Positions 22,109 to 32,250 of a stretch of DNA of 60,000 nucleotides are shown piece by piece (the first letter of the stretch is position 1; each line of letters opens with the position of its first letter). Made by a program: the position numbers and the translations under genes. Origin of the DNA: Takakia lepidozioides (taxonomy: Eukaryota > Streptophyta > Takakiopsida > Takakiales > Takakiaceae); NCBI GenBank assembly GCA_030704615.1, contig CM060733.1, positions 47,742,001-47,802,000 on the forward strand, written 5' to 3'. The notes beneath the pieces were generated by a model. The model was not told the DNA's origin. It worked only from the letters and a program-made list of their open reading frames with translations, and did no database searches.

Positions 22109-22377
22109 AGGGCAGCCTGGTGGGGGGGGTTTGGGGGTGATTTGGGGTGAATTGGGGGTGGTTTTTTTTTTGCCTGGTTTTTTTTGGGGATGGGAGACCT
22201 TACAGTTCCATTTCTCTGATTTAGCAGGTACACAATTGAGCAAGCATGAATCGAGGGTGAGGACGGTGCGACACATGAATAAGATGAAAGATGGAAAGAT
22301 GGAAATATATTTACAGGAAATGAGCTGAAAAGCTCAAGGGTTCAGTAGGCTGACCCTAGGACCTACATGGACTAGGA
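22109..22377. other. Short intergenic stretch
   Basis: Contains a G-rich then T-rich tract (22,118-22,190). No gene seen. Confidence 0.5.
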
Positions 22378-23035
22378 CTAGTCATCCTCATCCTCATCCT
22401 CAGTGGAGGACTCAGAGCTATCCGATGAGCCTGATGACTCCGCGCCCTTTGCCAGAGCACGTAAATGAGGCGGCGTTCCCCTAAGTCCCACAGAGCTCTC
22501 ATCCAATCCCTGGCCATGACCCCCGACCTCATCCGTACTAGTGCCCTGTAGTGCACTCATCCCCTCCGTGTTGGCCATGTTCTTCATGAGGGATTGCCAA
22601 CCATGCTCCTTGGTGTAGTTGTACTCTACCGGAGATGGCTTCCTCTCAAACGTGCGTTGCTACACATGCCACAAATTAAAGTCAGTTCTTCGCGATGATA
22701 GAGCCAGAAAGAAGACATAACAAAATCCATAAGGAAGTACGACTTACAAATCGCAAGATAAAACCCTTGGATCCGCCGGCGCCCCACTTGTGTGTGGATT
22801 CATGCTTGTCAAGGCGGATTGTTGTTGCTTCGCATGCCCGGTCAAATTTGGCCTTGTTTGCGGCATCAATCTCTCCTGCAATGAGTGCATCCCACGATAC
22901 ATATGCCCCCACCCCTTCCCCCCCCCCCCCCCCCCCCCCCCCAATAATTAGTGAATTACACACATACGTTGCATTGAATCCACCTCATTAATGCACATGC
23001 GACAAATGGAAGGTGACATGATTCAGGATTTGCCA
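22378..23035 (-). pseudogene. Family D, copy D2, 3' part (exons 3 and 4)
   Basis: Minus-strand exon 3 (22,900-22,748, 51 codons) and exon 4 (22,659-22,378, 94 codons with stop TAG) match D1. Exon 4 is intact here and ends in an acidic tail (S-S-T-E-D-E-D-E-D-D), which shows what the LINE removed from D1. The exon 3 acceptor, AG in D1, reads AT here. A 29-base C-run lies in the intron just upstream. The remaining exons lie 12 kb to the right at 35,190-36,602, beyond the Ty3 insertion. Confidence 0.65.
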
Positions 23036-23038
23036 ACC

Positions 23039-23939
23039 TGTTATTAAAGGGCTGTTTGAGACTTAGACGCTTTTACGGGTTCTGTGGGGTACCCTTAATT
23101 TTGTGCAGACTTACAGATGGTAGACTTAGGCCACACAGGTTTAGGGGTGGTAGACAGGCTCACACAGTCAAGTCATGGATTATCACAGCCCGACACAGCC
23201 CGACACAGCTTTGCACAGCCAGTCACAGCCCGACACAGCTTTACACAGCCAGTCACAGCTCGGCACAGTTATAGCCCAACACAGTTTGGCACAGCCCGTC
23301 ACAGCGCACAGAGGGATCGGTTATCATTAGCAGGGAACTATTGTGTGGAAACGACGTCTGCAGAGGGAACATGTTACTTCAGGGGTGACAATTAGTTAGT
23401 TAGGCAGTTGGAACAGCTCGCAGGTAGTTTAGGCAGGGCAGCACCAGGTAGGGGTGACTTCACGGAGAGCGATTCTTGGTCATGCATGGGAGGAGATCAG
23501 GCGGAGAGCAAGAATGGGAGCAAGGATGGAGGAGGAAAGATGAACAGTAGATGTTTGTTACATGTAAAGCTGTAGTGATATTGTAGGGCAGATTAGAGCC
23601 ACCATGGCATTGGCCTGATACCTGATAAATCATAATCTGATACTTATTCAATACAATCACACTGTGTAGAGAGACATGAGTGAAGTTGTGGAATGAATGG
23701 ATGAGTGAATGGAACTTGGTAGATACTGAAGAAAACTGATGCTTCAATATACACAGCAAGGTAAATTGCTAACTTGAAGGCAAGAAGAAATACAAATAGG
23801 AAGCACAACCATGATTCACTAGCTATAGGTCATGACTGATTGTTCTGAGCGGGCTGAGTGCTTAGAGATATCCAACTCTTCTATCTTGGAGTTTCCACCT
23901 CGGATAGCGAAGGGATGGGTGAGTAAAAGCTGTTCGACA
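23039..23939 (+). repeat. 5' LTR of the Ty3 element
   Basis: Starts TGTTATTAAAGGG and ends TTCGACA, matching 34,247-35,187 with few substitutions. It contains an array of CACAG-based 9-10 bp words (about 23,187-23,310) with fewer units than the 3' LTR, which explains the 901 versus 941 bp lengths. A primer-binding site may start with TGGCGACC at 23,942, two bases after the LTR. Athila-type elements use a TGGCGCC-type site, but I do not assign a tRNA. Confidence 0.9.
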
Positions 23940-23941
23940 TT

Positions 23942-24533
23942 TGGCGACCATTATGGGGAACTGGGTCATCAACAACCAGATGTGACAGGCATCTGGTGGG
24001 ATCATGGTGGTTGGAGAATTAAAGAATTTGATGTGAATCAAATTCCCTGTGGAACTGAGAAGGAAAAATTGTCCAAACAATTCTTTCAGAGGTTCTTGGA
24101 ATTGCCAGACGGTTGTAAAGAAAATATTCTTAAGAGAGTGCATGATGCTGACCCTGAGTGGGGTCTGGAGAAAAGAGTGATAAAGATTTATCAGGTGGCC
24201 TGTAGAGGGAGAGCACGTTGGTTACCAACACTGGTTTATGTGATAGCATTGCTATCCATTAAGCGAGTAGAGTTTGAAGGCTGGGAGGAAAGAAAAGTGA
24301 ATGTTTACACTCATATGCATGAAGAGCTTGTACTGGTAAAGAATGGGATTCCTAAAGATATCATGTGGATCAAACTGACACCAAGAACGGCTTTTCAGAC
24401 GTGCTTGCCATATGGATATATGGTAACAGAGACCTCTAGTATAGCCAAGGGTGCATTGAAGCTTGAAAGAAACCGGCATATACGAGAGATACTACAGGAG
24501 AGAGTTTTGGTTATTGCCTCATTAAAGATATGA
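23942..24533 (+). CDS. Ty3 leader ORF of unknown function
   Basis: An open frame of about 195 codons follows the primer-binding site and ends with TGA at 24,531-24,533. It is nominally open from 23,832 inside the LTR. The protein is mixed hydrophobic and charged, with W-W-D-H-G-G-W and a Val/Ile/Leu-rich stretch (L-P-T-L-V-Y-V-I-A-L-L) in the middle, but no known domain. It is not the usual start of gag. It is unusually intact compared with the downstream ORFs. Confidence 0.45.
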
Positions 24534-24545
24534 AAGACATGGGAC

Positions 24546-24974
24546 ATGAGTGATGAAAGAGAAGCTAGACTCCAGAGATATTCAGCAAAAAGAGAAAGTT
24601 GTCTGAAAGCTAATTATCCATATCTTTGGGAGAGAGGAATAGACATAGGGGAATCATCTGGACCTCTCACACCATTAAGATCAGAGAGTACATCACCCAT
24701 ACCAGAAGAACTAGAGTTGGATGCCACTCCTTCTTATTCTTTACAAGAAAGGTTAAGGGAATTGGTACAGGAAGAAGATCAGCCACGAGGGGAGAGATCT
24801 GAGGTACATCCTTGGATAAAAGATTTGACAGAAATCTTTGATAAGAGTTGGCATGGAACACCAAAAGCAGGAACTCCCAGTTCTGAACGGAGACGTAGAA
24901 GGAGGAGAGGATGTGGCAGAGCCAACGGAGAGTTCAGACTCTCCAATACCATTGCAATTGAGTTACATGAGTGA
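24546..24974 (+). CDS. Ty3 second leader ORF, probably N-terminal gag
   Basis: 142 codons, hydrophilic, with an R-S-E-S-T-S-P-I-P-E-E-L-E-L low-complexity part and an Arg run (R-R-R-R-R-R) near the end. It starts 12 bp after the previous stop. Position and composition suggest the N-terminal extension of gag, interrupted by frameshifts between 24,975 and 25,390. I recognise no domain. Confidence 0.4.
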   Translation: MSDEREARLQRYSAKRESCLKANYPYLWERGIDIGESSGPLTPLRSESTSPIPEELELDATPSYSLQERLRELVQEEDQPRGERSEVHPWIKDLTEIFDKSWHGTPKAGTPSSERRRRRRRGCGRANGEFRLSNTIAIELHE

Positions 24975-25389
24975 AGAGAAGAAACCCAAGGCAGAACTTG
25001 GAAGATGAAAAAAGAGAGAAGAAATTGGAAGATGAAGAGTATGAAGAAGTAGACCCAACAGTTGAGGTTGAGACTATGACCAGGACATCCCAACTTGTTG
25101 GACCTGGATCAAGTGGAGCACTTGGATCACAGGCCAACGAGGTGTCGGCTCAGGGGGATCAGGCGGGTAGCCTGGATCTGGCTCTGGGGGGACAGGGATT
25201 GTGGGAAGTAGTGCAACTGGAGCTGGTAATACTGTGAATATAGTGGGGCCAATAGCAGGGAGTGCTCAGGGGCCAGCACCTGGTGGGAGTTCCACCACTA
25301 CTACAACAGGTCCTCAAGGACCAGCACCAAGGGGGACCAGCACCTGCCAGTGGCAGGGGTGTAGGGCCACAGATGGCGGTACAACCAAC

Positions 25390-26589
25390 ACGGGCAAAAC
25401 CACATTTTCCAATATATGCAGGGAAAGGGGATCCTGATGTACACATAGCCAATTTGACCACATGTGTATCGTGAACAATGAAAATGGCGATGATGCCAAG
25501 ATGAGACTGTTTTCATGTTCACTTATTAAGAAAGCAAGTGAATGGTATGCAAGATTCCCTGATAATCATTTCCTGACCTGGAATGGCCTTAGTACGGCAT
25601 TCCGAAATAGGTTTAGGACAAGCAAAACTGAGGACAAAGTGTATGGAAGTTTACAACAGTTAAGGCAAAACAAGCATGAAACTGTTGAAGAGTACATGAA
25701 AAAGATTGAATTAATGATGAAAAAGCTGGCTGCTGTACCAGCACCAGGGTTACAGAAGACTTGGTTTGTGAGTGGACTAAGACCAGAGTTGCAAAAGAAA
25801 GTGGATATGCTACCCCATAATACAGTGGAGGAGGCATTTGAAACAGCTAACAGAATTGAGCAATTGGGAATGCTCAGGAGAGAGAAGAGGGATGATGAGG
25901 AGGAAGAGCAAGAGCTCAAGTTGAAGAGTAAGAAGAAGGAAAAGTTGAAGAGGGATAACTATGAGAAAAGATTGGAAGAGATCTTGAAGAAGTATGCCAC
26001 AGAGGCTGCAACACATTGGAGGAAGGGTGTTTGGTGTGCAAAATGCCAGAATGAAGGCCATACCACAGCTGAATGCCACATGAAGGAGAAACACTGTACT
26101 ATCTGTAAAATGGATAACCATTCCACTGAGAATTGTTATTACAACAGAAGGACAGCTGCAAGAGAACCTAGGCAAGTAAGGGTGCATCAAGTGCAGCCCC
26201 AGCCAAGAAGAAACAGTGATCAGGACCACTATGGTAGGCCTGGTGGTTATAACAATGGTATGGAAGGGAGAGGTAATCCAAGAGGGAATTACCAAGGCAA
26301 TCCCAAGGGCAACTATCAGGGTAATCCAAGGGGGAATTACCAGCCAGGGAATCAGGATTATAGAAATAATCCCAAAGCAGATCAAGGGCGAGGACCCAAT
26401 GGTGAAGAACTGTGTTACTATTGTAATCAGGCAGGACATCGCAAGGCAGCCTGTCCATTCTGGATTAGACACCAGAATGAGATGAGAGCTCCTGTGAATG
26501 AGGGGCCAGTGGTGGCAGCTCACATGGTTAGGCCATGTTTTGTACCAGAAGTGAGTACGATGATAGTAACCAGAAGCAAAGCAAACTAA
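25390..26589 (+). pseudogene. Ty3 gag (capsid and three zinc knuckles)
   Basis: The capsid region begins before the present frame (F-P-I-Y-A-G-K-G-D-P-D-V-H-I). After a frameshift near 25,465 it continues R-L-F-S-C-S-L-I-K-K-A-S-E-W-Y, the retrotransposon gag pattern. A charged coiled-coil-like Lys/Glu stretch follows (residues about 140-190 of the 375-residue frame). Three C-x2-C-x4-H-x4-C knuckles follow (C-A-K-C..., C-T-I-C..., C-Y-Y-C...), with a G-N-Y-Q/N-P-R-G-N-Y repeat before the last. Gag packages element RNA. Most plant gags have one knuckle; three is a distinguishing trait. Confidence 0.85.
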
Positions 26590-26963
26590 TACCTCCAGTA
26601 GATGAGGAAGATGATGATAATGAAGATGGCAGTGATTTGCCTGAAGATGATGAGGCTTGGAGAGATGAGAAGGAACTACACAAGGAAGTGGCTGATACCA
26701 TAAGGAAAATGCAGAAGAGTACTGATATCCGTATGGCAGATTCCTCTGATTCTGAAAGAGACGATGAAGTGAAGAAAGAAGCTGCACAAGTGCAGGGTAA
26801 TGAAGGGACTTTGCTGAAGTAATATGCCAGTCCAAAGCGGAGATTACCATTGGACAGCTATTGGCTATGGCACCTCATTGTAGGCACAGGCTGTATCAAG
26901 CAATCAATCAGATTGCCCATGTGACAGGGAACACAGACCTGAACAGCAAGGACAAGTTATACT
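26590..26963 (+). pseudogene. Acidic linker between gag and protease
   Basis: A frame at 26,535-26,822 overlaps the end of gag and encodes an Asp/Glu-rich segment (E-E-D-D-D-N-E-D-G-S-D) ending with TAA. In an intact element this would be part of gag-pol. No domain is seen, and the next frame starts after a shift. Confidence 0.5.
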
Positions 26964-27741
26964 GTGAAGCCAGAAGGGCGAGAAACAGTCATGGACTTTG
27001 ATGATTCTATGCCAGTAATCCAATTGAGAATTGGAAGCACAGACTTGACTGATGTACTGATAGATGGAGGCTCTGGAGTGAATATCATGATAGACCAATT
27101 AAGGCAGAAGCTTGGTCTAAGTAACATGAAACCAGCCCCATTCACAGTAACAATGGCGGATCAAAGAAGTGTTCAGCCATTAGGCTTGATAAGAGGAGTT
27201 AAGATACAGATTCAAAAGATGATCTTTAAGATCATTGAAAATGGATGATGTCATGGAAGCTTACTCCTTATTGCTGGGTCGACCATGGCTGAAACAGGCC
27301 AGGGTATTCCATGACTGGAATTCCCAGTTACTAACTGTGCATGATGGGAAGCGCAAGATACAAATCACCACTAAGAAATCTAGTAGACTACCTGCTCGAG
27401 AAGACCTCGAGGAGTCAGAGGTATGACTGGAGAAAATGACTTGATGAGAAGCAGGAAGCTACCCTATTCGCTGCACACCCAGAGTGGGAGCAGGTTGCAG
27501 AAATGCAACTGGAAGGCCTAAGTTGTTTAAAAGGTATCTGCTGTGGTGTAGTAACAGCAACACCAATTGAGGGTGAAACAAGCAGTTACCCACCACATTT
27601 CTATGAGGAAAGAGAGGGAGAAATGGAAATCCTAGAAGAACCAGCCACTGTAAGTTTACAGGATGAAGTAGTGACTGGTTGGACAATCACAGCTGATGAG
27701 CAAGTGAGAAAATGATGGGGAACTGAGAAGAAAGAACGAGA
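26964..27741 (+). pseudogene. Ty3 aspartic protease and linker
   Basis: The frame 26,964-27,248 has L-I-D-G-G-S-G-V-N-I-M, the retropepsin active-site loop with G in place of the usual first S/T (D-G-G-S-G; Athila/Tat-type elements often have D-x-G-S). A second frame (27,235-27,426) continues with L-L-L-G-R-P-W-L, the conserved 'LGRPWL' C-terminal motif of plant Ty3 proteases. A one-base shift separates them. The stretch 27,430-27,741 is a linker without motif. Confidence 0.8.
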
Positions 27742-29240
27742 ATGGTGAAAGTAGGGGCTGACTTGGAGCCAGAATTCTTTGAGGAAGCTAAGAGTCTGTT
27801 CATCAAATACAGAGATGTATTTGCTTGGAGCTATGAGGATCTGAAAGGGATACCACCTAAGATCTGTCAGCATAAGATTGAACTGGAACCAGGGTCAGTA
27901 CCAATCAAACAGGCAGGGTACAGAATGAATCCCAACTATGCACAGAAGGTTGGGGAAGAGATCAAGAAGTTGGCTGAGGCTAAGTTCATATATCCGATAG
28001 AGTATACAACTTGGTTGTCACCCATTGTGATAGTTCTCAAGAAGAATGGTAAACTGAGAGTTTGTGTAAACTATAAGAAGTTGAATGCTTGTACAAGAAA
28101 AGATCCAGTCCCTTTGCCATTCACAGAAGCGGTACTGGACACTGTGGCAGGCCATGAGATGTATTCATTCATGGATGGCTTCAGTGGATATAACCAAAAG
28201 GCAGCAGAAGAAGACCAGGAAAGACAGCTTTCATCACAGACTGGGGTGCCTATGCATATAAAGTCATGCCTTTTGGACTTTGTAATGCACCAACAACTTT
28301 TCAGAGAGTGATAAGTGAATCTTTCCATGAGTATCTGGATGATTTCATGCAGGTGTTCTTAGATGACTTCAGTGTGTACAGTTCTAAGAATGAGCACTTG
28401 CATAAATTGGAGTTATGTTTGGCCAGATGCAGGATGAGAGGTCTGGGCCTGAATCCAGAAAAGTGTACTTTCTGTGTGAACTCAAGGGTACTTTTGGGAC
28501 ACATTGTGGGTAAGAGGGGATTGCTTGTGGATCCCAGAAAGACAGAGGCTATTAAAGCCTCTCCACCACCAGGAAATGTTAAGAGTCTAAGGAGATTCCT
28601 TGGACAAACCAGTTATTACAGAAGATTTGTCAGACGGTATGCACAGATAGCAGCACCATTGAGCAAGCTTCTGAAGAAAGATGCAGTGTTTGCATGGACA
28701 GCTGAATGTCAACAGGCTTTTGAGGAACTTACATTGTTAGTAACAACTACACCTGTGCTGATTAACCCTCACTGGCATGTAGTATTTCATGTTCACTGTG
28801 ATGCCTCAGGAGAAGCATTGGGAGCAGTGTTAGCCCAAAATGTTACAGGAAACATAGATTCACCTGTGTAGTATGCTAGCAGGTTGATGAACAGTGCTGA
28901 AAGGAACTATAGCACAACTGAAAGAGAAGCATTGGCAATGATATATGCAGTCAAGAAATTCAGGCATTACCTATTGGGAAGGAAGTTTATGTTTTATGTG
29001 GATCATCAGGCTCTGATTTATCTGGTGAACAAGCCTTTGATAAGTGACATGATAGCAAGATGGTTAATAATCTTGCACGAGTTTGAGTTCAAAGTTGTTT
29101 ACAAGCTTGGCCATTTGCATCTTGTGGCAGCTCACTTGTCACGCCTACCAACAGGAGAGGCCGCCACGGGAGTAGACGACCAACTACCTGATGCGAGTTT
29201 ATTTGCAGTGGAGGTGCAGGGAAGTGCAGATGATGGTTAG
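27742..29240 (+). pseudogene. Ty3 reverse transcriptase and RNase H
   Basis: RT starts with F-A-W-S-Y-E-D-L-K-G-I and shows W-L-S-P-I-V-I-V-L-K-K-N-G-K-L-R-V-C-V-N-Y-K-K-L-N, then M-P-F-G-L-C-N-A-P-T-T-F-Q, and the catalytic F-L-D-D-F-S-V-Y. This last form is typical of the Athila/Tat side of Ty3. The tether G-L-L-V-D-P-R-K-T-E-A-I is followed by RNase H with H-C-D-A-S-G-E-A-L-G and the T-E-R-E-A-L-A-M motif. Defects: a frameshift near 28,195 (before M-P-F-G) and an in-frame TAG at 28,869-28,871. Confidence 0.93.
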
Positions 29241-29344
29241 ATTGGCAGTGGCCAATCAGATACTACCTTACTCATGGTCAGTGCCCACCTAATTATGGGA
29301 AGGAGCAGAGGAAGAGAATAGCTATCAAGGCTTTACCTTACACT

Positions 29345-30647
29345 ATGATAGGGGGCAGAATGTATAAACTAGGACCTGATGGAGTTCTTAAACGATGTTT
29401 GTACCACCATGAAGTAAATAAAGTTTTGGAGGAAGTTTATAAAGGAGTGGCTGGAGGTCATTTTGGAGAAGAGACTACCAGTAGAAAGATACTACTTGCA
29501 GATTACTGGTGGCCTACATTGTTCAAGGATGTACACAAATATTGCAAGAGTTGTGATGAGTGTTAGAGGCTAGGACCATTGCAGAGATCTGGGAAGGTGG
29601 CTTTGCATCCTACGATGCCTACTGAACCATTTCAGAAATGGGGACTAGACTTTGTTGGACCAATTAACCCACCAGCCAGAAATACATAGAACAAGTATAT
29701 AATCACAACCACTAATTATACTACAAAGTGGGTGGAAGATAAAGCTCTGAGGGACAACACAGCTAAGTCTACAGCAAGGTTCCTGTATGAGAACATACTT
29801 ACAAGATTTGGTTGTCCCCTGGAATTTATCAGTGACCAGGGAAGTCACTTCATTAATGAGACCATAGAATTATTGACTAAAGAGTTCATGATTGTGCATA
29901 GGAAGAGTACAACCTATTACCCATAGGGTAATGGGCGGCAGAGGCCACCAACAAAATACCATGTACTATCTTGGCTAAGATAGTCAATGCAAACAGAACA
30001 AATTGGGTTTCAAAGCTGCTGACAGCTTTGTGGTCATACAGGACTTCATATAAAGTCACCACTAAGTATACACCATTTCAATTAGTTTATGGTATGGAAG
30101 CTTTACTTCCAGCGGAGTTCTTGTTACCTACCATGAGAACTGAATGGGGAAGGAGAATGGAATTGGAAGATTCAATAAGGTCAGGAAACATGAATTATAC
30201 CATGTGGAAGAAGTACGTGCTGATGCAGCAGATAACATGACCAGAATTTAGATGATGAGGAAGGATCAGTTTGATGAAGGTAAATTAAAGACTTTTAAGA
30301 CGGGAGATTTGGTACTGTGGTTGCAGAAGAAGGGAAAGATTAAAGCTTCTAAGCTTAAATCACCATGGAAAGGACCTTATGTCATACAGAAGATGTATGA
30401 TAACAACACAGCCATATTACAAACCATTAACAAAGAGATGCTGGAAAGAGTCAATGCCAATAAGTTGAAGGAATACAGTGGTATCCATGACAAACCATTG
30501 CGACACGATTTGCATGTTGAAACACAGAAACAGTCACGGGTTGCACCGGTGATACCAACGGAGTATGGAGCACTTGTTATTAAGCCGAGTGTGTATGGCC
30601 AGGGCGGAAGGTACAGGTGTTCGCATAGCTATCACAACCCACCATAG
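29345..30647 (+). pseudogene. Ty3 integrase
   Basis: The zinc-binding part has H-H...H-F-G...W-W-P-T-L-F-K-D-V-H-K-Y-C-K-S-C-D-E-C (H-H-C-C). The catalytic core shows W-G-L-D-F-V-G-P and I-S-D-Q-G-S-H-F, and later L-W-S-Y-R-T-S-Y-K-V-T-T-K-Y-T-P-F-Q-L-V-Y-G. The C-terminal part has L-V-L-W...G-P-Y-V-I-Q-K without a chromodomain. Stops replace conserved Gln in C-D-E-C-Q-R (29,564, TAG) and Y-Y-P-Q-G-N-G (29,924, TAG). Frameshifts lie near 29,935 and 30,240. Integrase inserts element DNA; this one is dead. Confidence 0.93.
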
Positions 30648-31388
30648 TGTGACCCAGTCTATCACAGCCCACCACAGTGTCACACAGTCTATCTCAACCC
30701 ATCACAGCATCACACAGCCTATCACAGCTCGTCACAGTGTGACACAGCCTAACACAGCCCACGCGGGTTGCATAGTCCATAGGGTTAGTGACAGGTGGAG
30801 GTGGGTTAACATCAGAAAAGTGGTCGGCGGGTGAAAGGACAGCTTGGAAGTCAAACTCGGAGAATGTGCCACGCGGACAGGGGAAGACGGAGGCATGTCT
30901 AAAAACGAACACGTGGCCACTAGGGCGAAGCACACCGCGGTGCATATATTGCAAAAGTGGGTGTCATCATGCAAGAGGACAAACTGGGCCGTCAAAGTAC
31001 CTAACTGGTACATCAGCCAAAACTATTTGTGGGCCCATTAATGCATTTAGGGCAAAAGTAACGGAACCTTCAGTACATAAAATGGGGACTTTTGCCACAT
31101 GTACTGTCCTAGTGGACATTCCAGGTGGGAATGTCCACTAAGGGGGGTAAAATTAAGAAGTTACCCAAGGAGGCAACAACCAATTAGGAGCGAGAATTTT
31201 ATGCAGGTGGTTCCCTCCACGAAACAAGAACAAGAATTTAGAAGAGTTATGAGCGGAAGAGTCGGGGTGACTCCGAATAACAGTGTTTCGACGGGAGGGG
31301 CAATCAAAGCTATAGCTTTGTAGCTATGGCGGATATTACAGATTATACGCTCGCTTTACTTCTTACGCAGTGGCGCAAGGACGGACGG
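30620..31388. repeat. Internal CACAG array and spacer after integrase
   Basis: From 30,635 to 30,765 the words TCACAGCCCACCACAGTGT, CACACAGTCTATC and CACAGCCTAACACAGCCC recur, the same style as the array inside the LTRs. The rest to 31,388 is non-coding, with a purine-rich CTAAGGGGGGTAAAATTAAGAAG at 31,139-31,161. A remnant LTR or a duplicated LTR part inside the element is possible, but the LTR ends are not seen here. Confidence 0.55.
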
Positions 31389-32000
31389 GGTGAGAGTACA
31401 TTCTCTCTCACAGCTGCAAGGCAGCCTTGGTGTCCTCCAACTCTTTCTATAACTTGAGGTTGGCCTCCACATCTACCTTATTTGCACACTCAGTGGCAAT
31501 TCTAGCCTCAAATTCCTGCTTGAGTTCCTCCCTCAAAGCTGCCAATTGTGTAGATGGAACATGGGATTTCACATAAGTGCCCAACAAATTGAGTGTCCTG
31601 CTTATGGAACTCATAAGCATGGCCTGTTGTGGATCTTCATGGTGAACTTGCTACTATTCTTCTATCACATGCACAGCAGGGATTTTCCTTGTCAAACTCT
31701 GTACCTTTAGTACCACTGGTTCCCTGACCAAGCCACAGTTTCATAGAGAAGGTCACCCTTCTCAATTTCTGCCACGACCTGCTCTGTAGTGGGAATGTCC
31801 AAACCCTCTCCTTCCAGAGCAATAGGCTCTGGTGCAACAACATGTACTAACTGAGGGACCTCTGAGACAACCGAGTCAACTGGCTGTGATGGTTGTGGTA
31901 CCGAAGAGACTTCTTCTTCCCTTTCCAAAGGTCGTGCTTCCAGTAATAACAGCCTTTGGTGCTGTTGTTTCCCCATCTTGCACAAGAGCTATGGAAACAT
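31389..32000 (-). pseudogene. Inverted 5' part of the extra ORF
   Basis: The minus strand here matches the plus strand of the related element at about 45,295-45,715: it reads M-S-S-I-S-R-T-L-N-L-L-G-T-Y and then a Glu/Lys-rich helix. Farther upstream a Pro/Glu/Val-rich stretch (31,985-31,707) is open. In the related element this part precedes the coiled-coil region on the same strand, so a segment has been flipped in place. At the left breakpoint GTGAGAG...CTCTCTCAC forms a small hairpin (31,389-31,411). Confidence 0.75.
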
Positions 32001-32250
32001 CATCATTTCGCGGTTTCCTTGAAGCTAGTGGATCTGCCACTATAGTCGTGTCCCTCCTTTGTCTCTTAGACTGGTGCCACCTTTCCTTTCCAATTCCCTT
32101 CTTGGAAAAAATTGCCTATCTGCAATCTTGCCCTGTGCTCATCGACATTTAACGGCCTGATGGCAATTCAAAACAATTGCTGCAAGTATTGGGGAGTAAT
32201 CTCTCTATTAATCTACTTATGAAACTCCCGTCTGAGGTTCAAAGTTCTGA

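Noticed and set aside
23187-23310. Regular short repeats in the LTR as a CRISPR-like array
   Set aside because: No spacers; units of 9-10 bp are contiguous and lie inside a plant LTR.
25810-26850. 346-codon open frame antisense to gag
   Set aside because: It is the complement of the gag zinc-knuckle region; its long hydrophobic stretches are the shadow of a Lys/Glu- and Asn/Gly-rich sense sequence.
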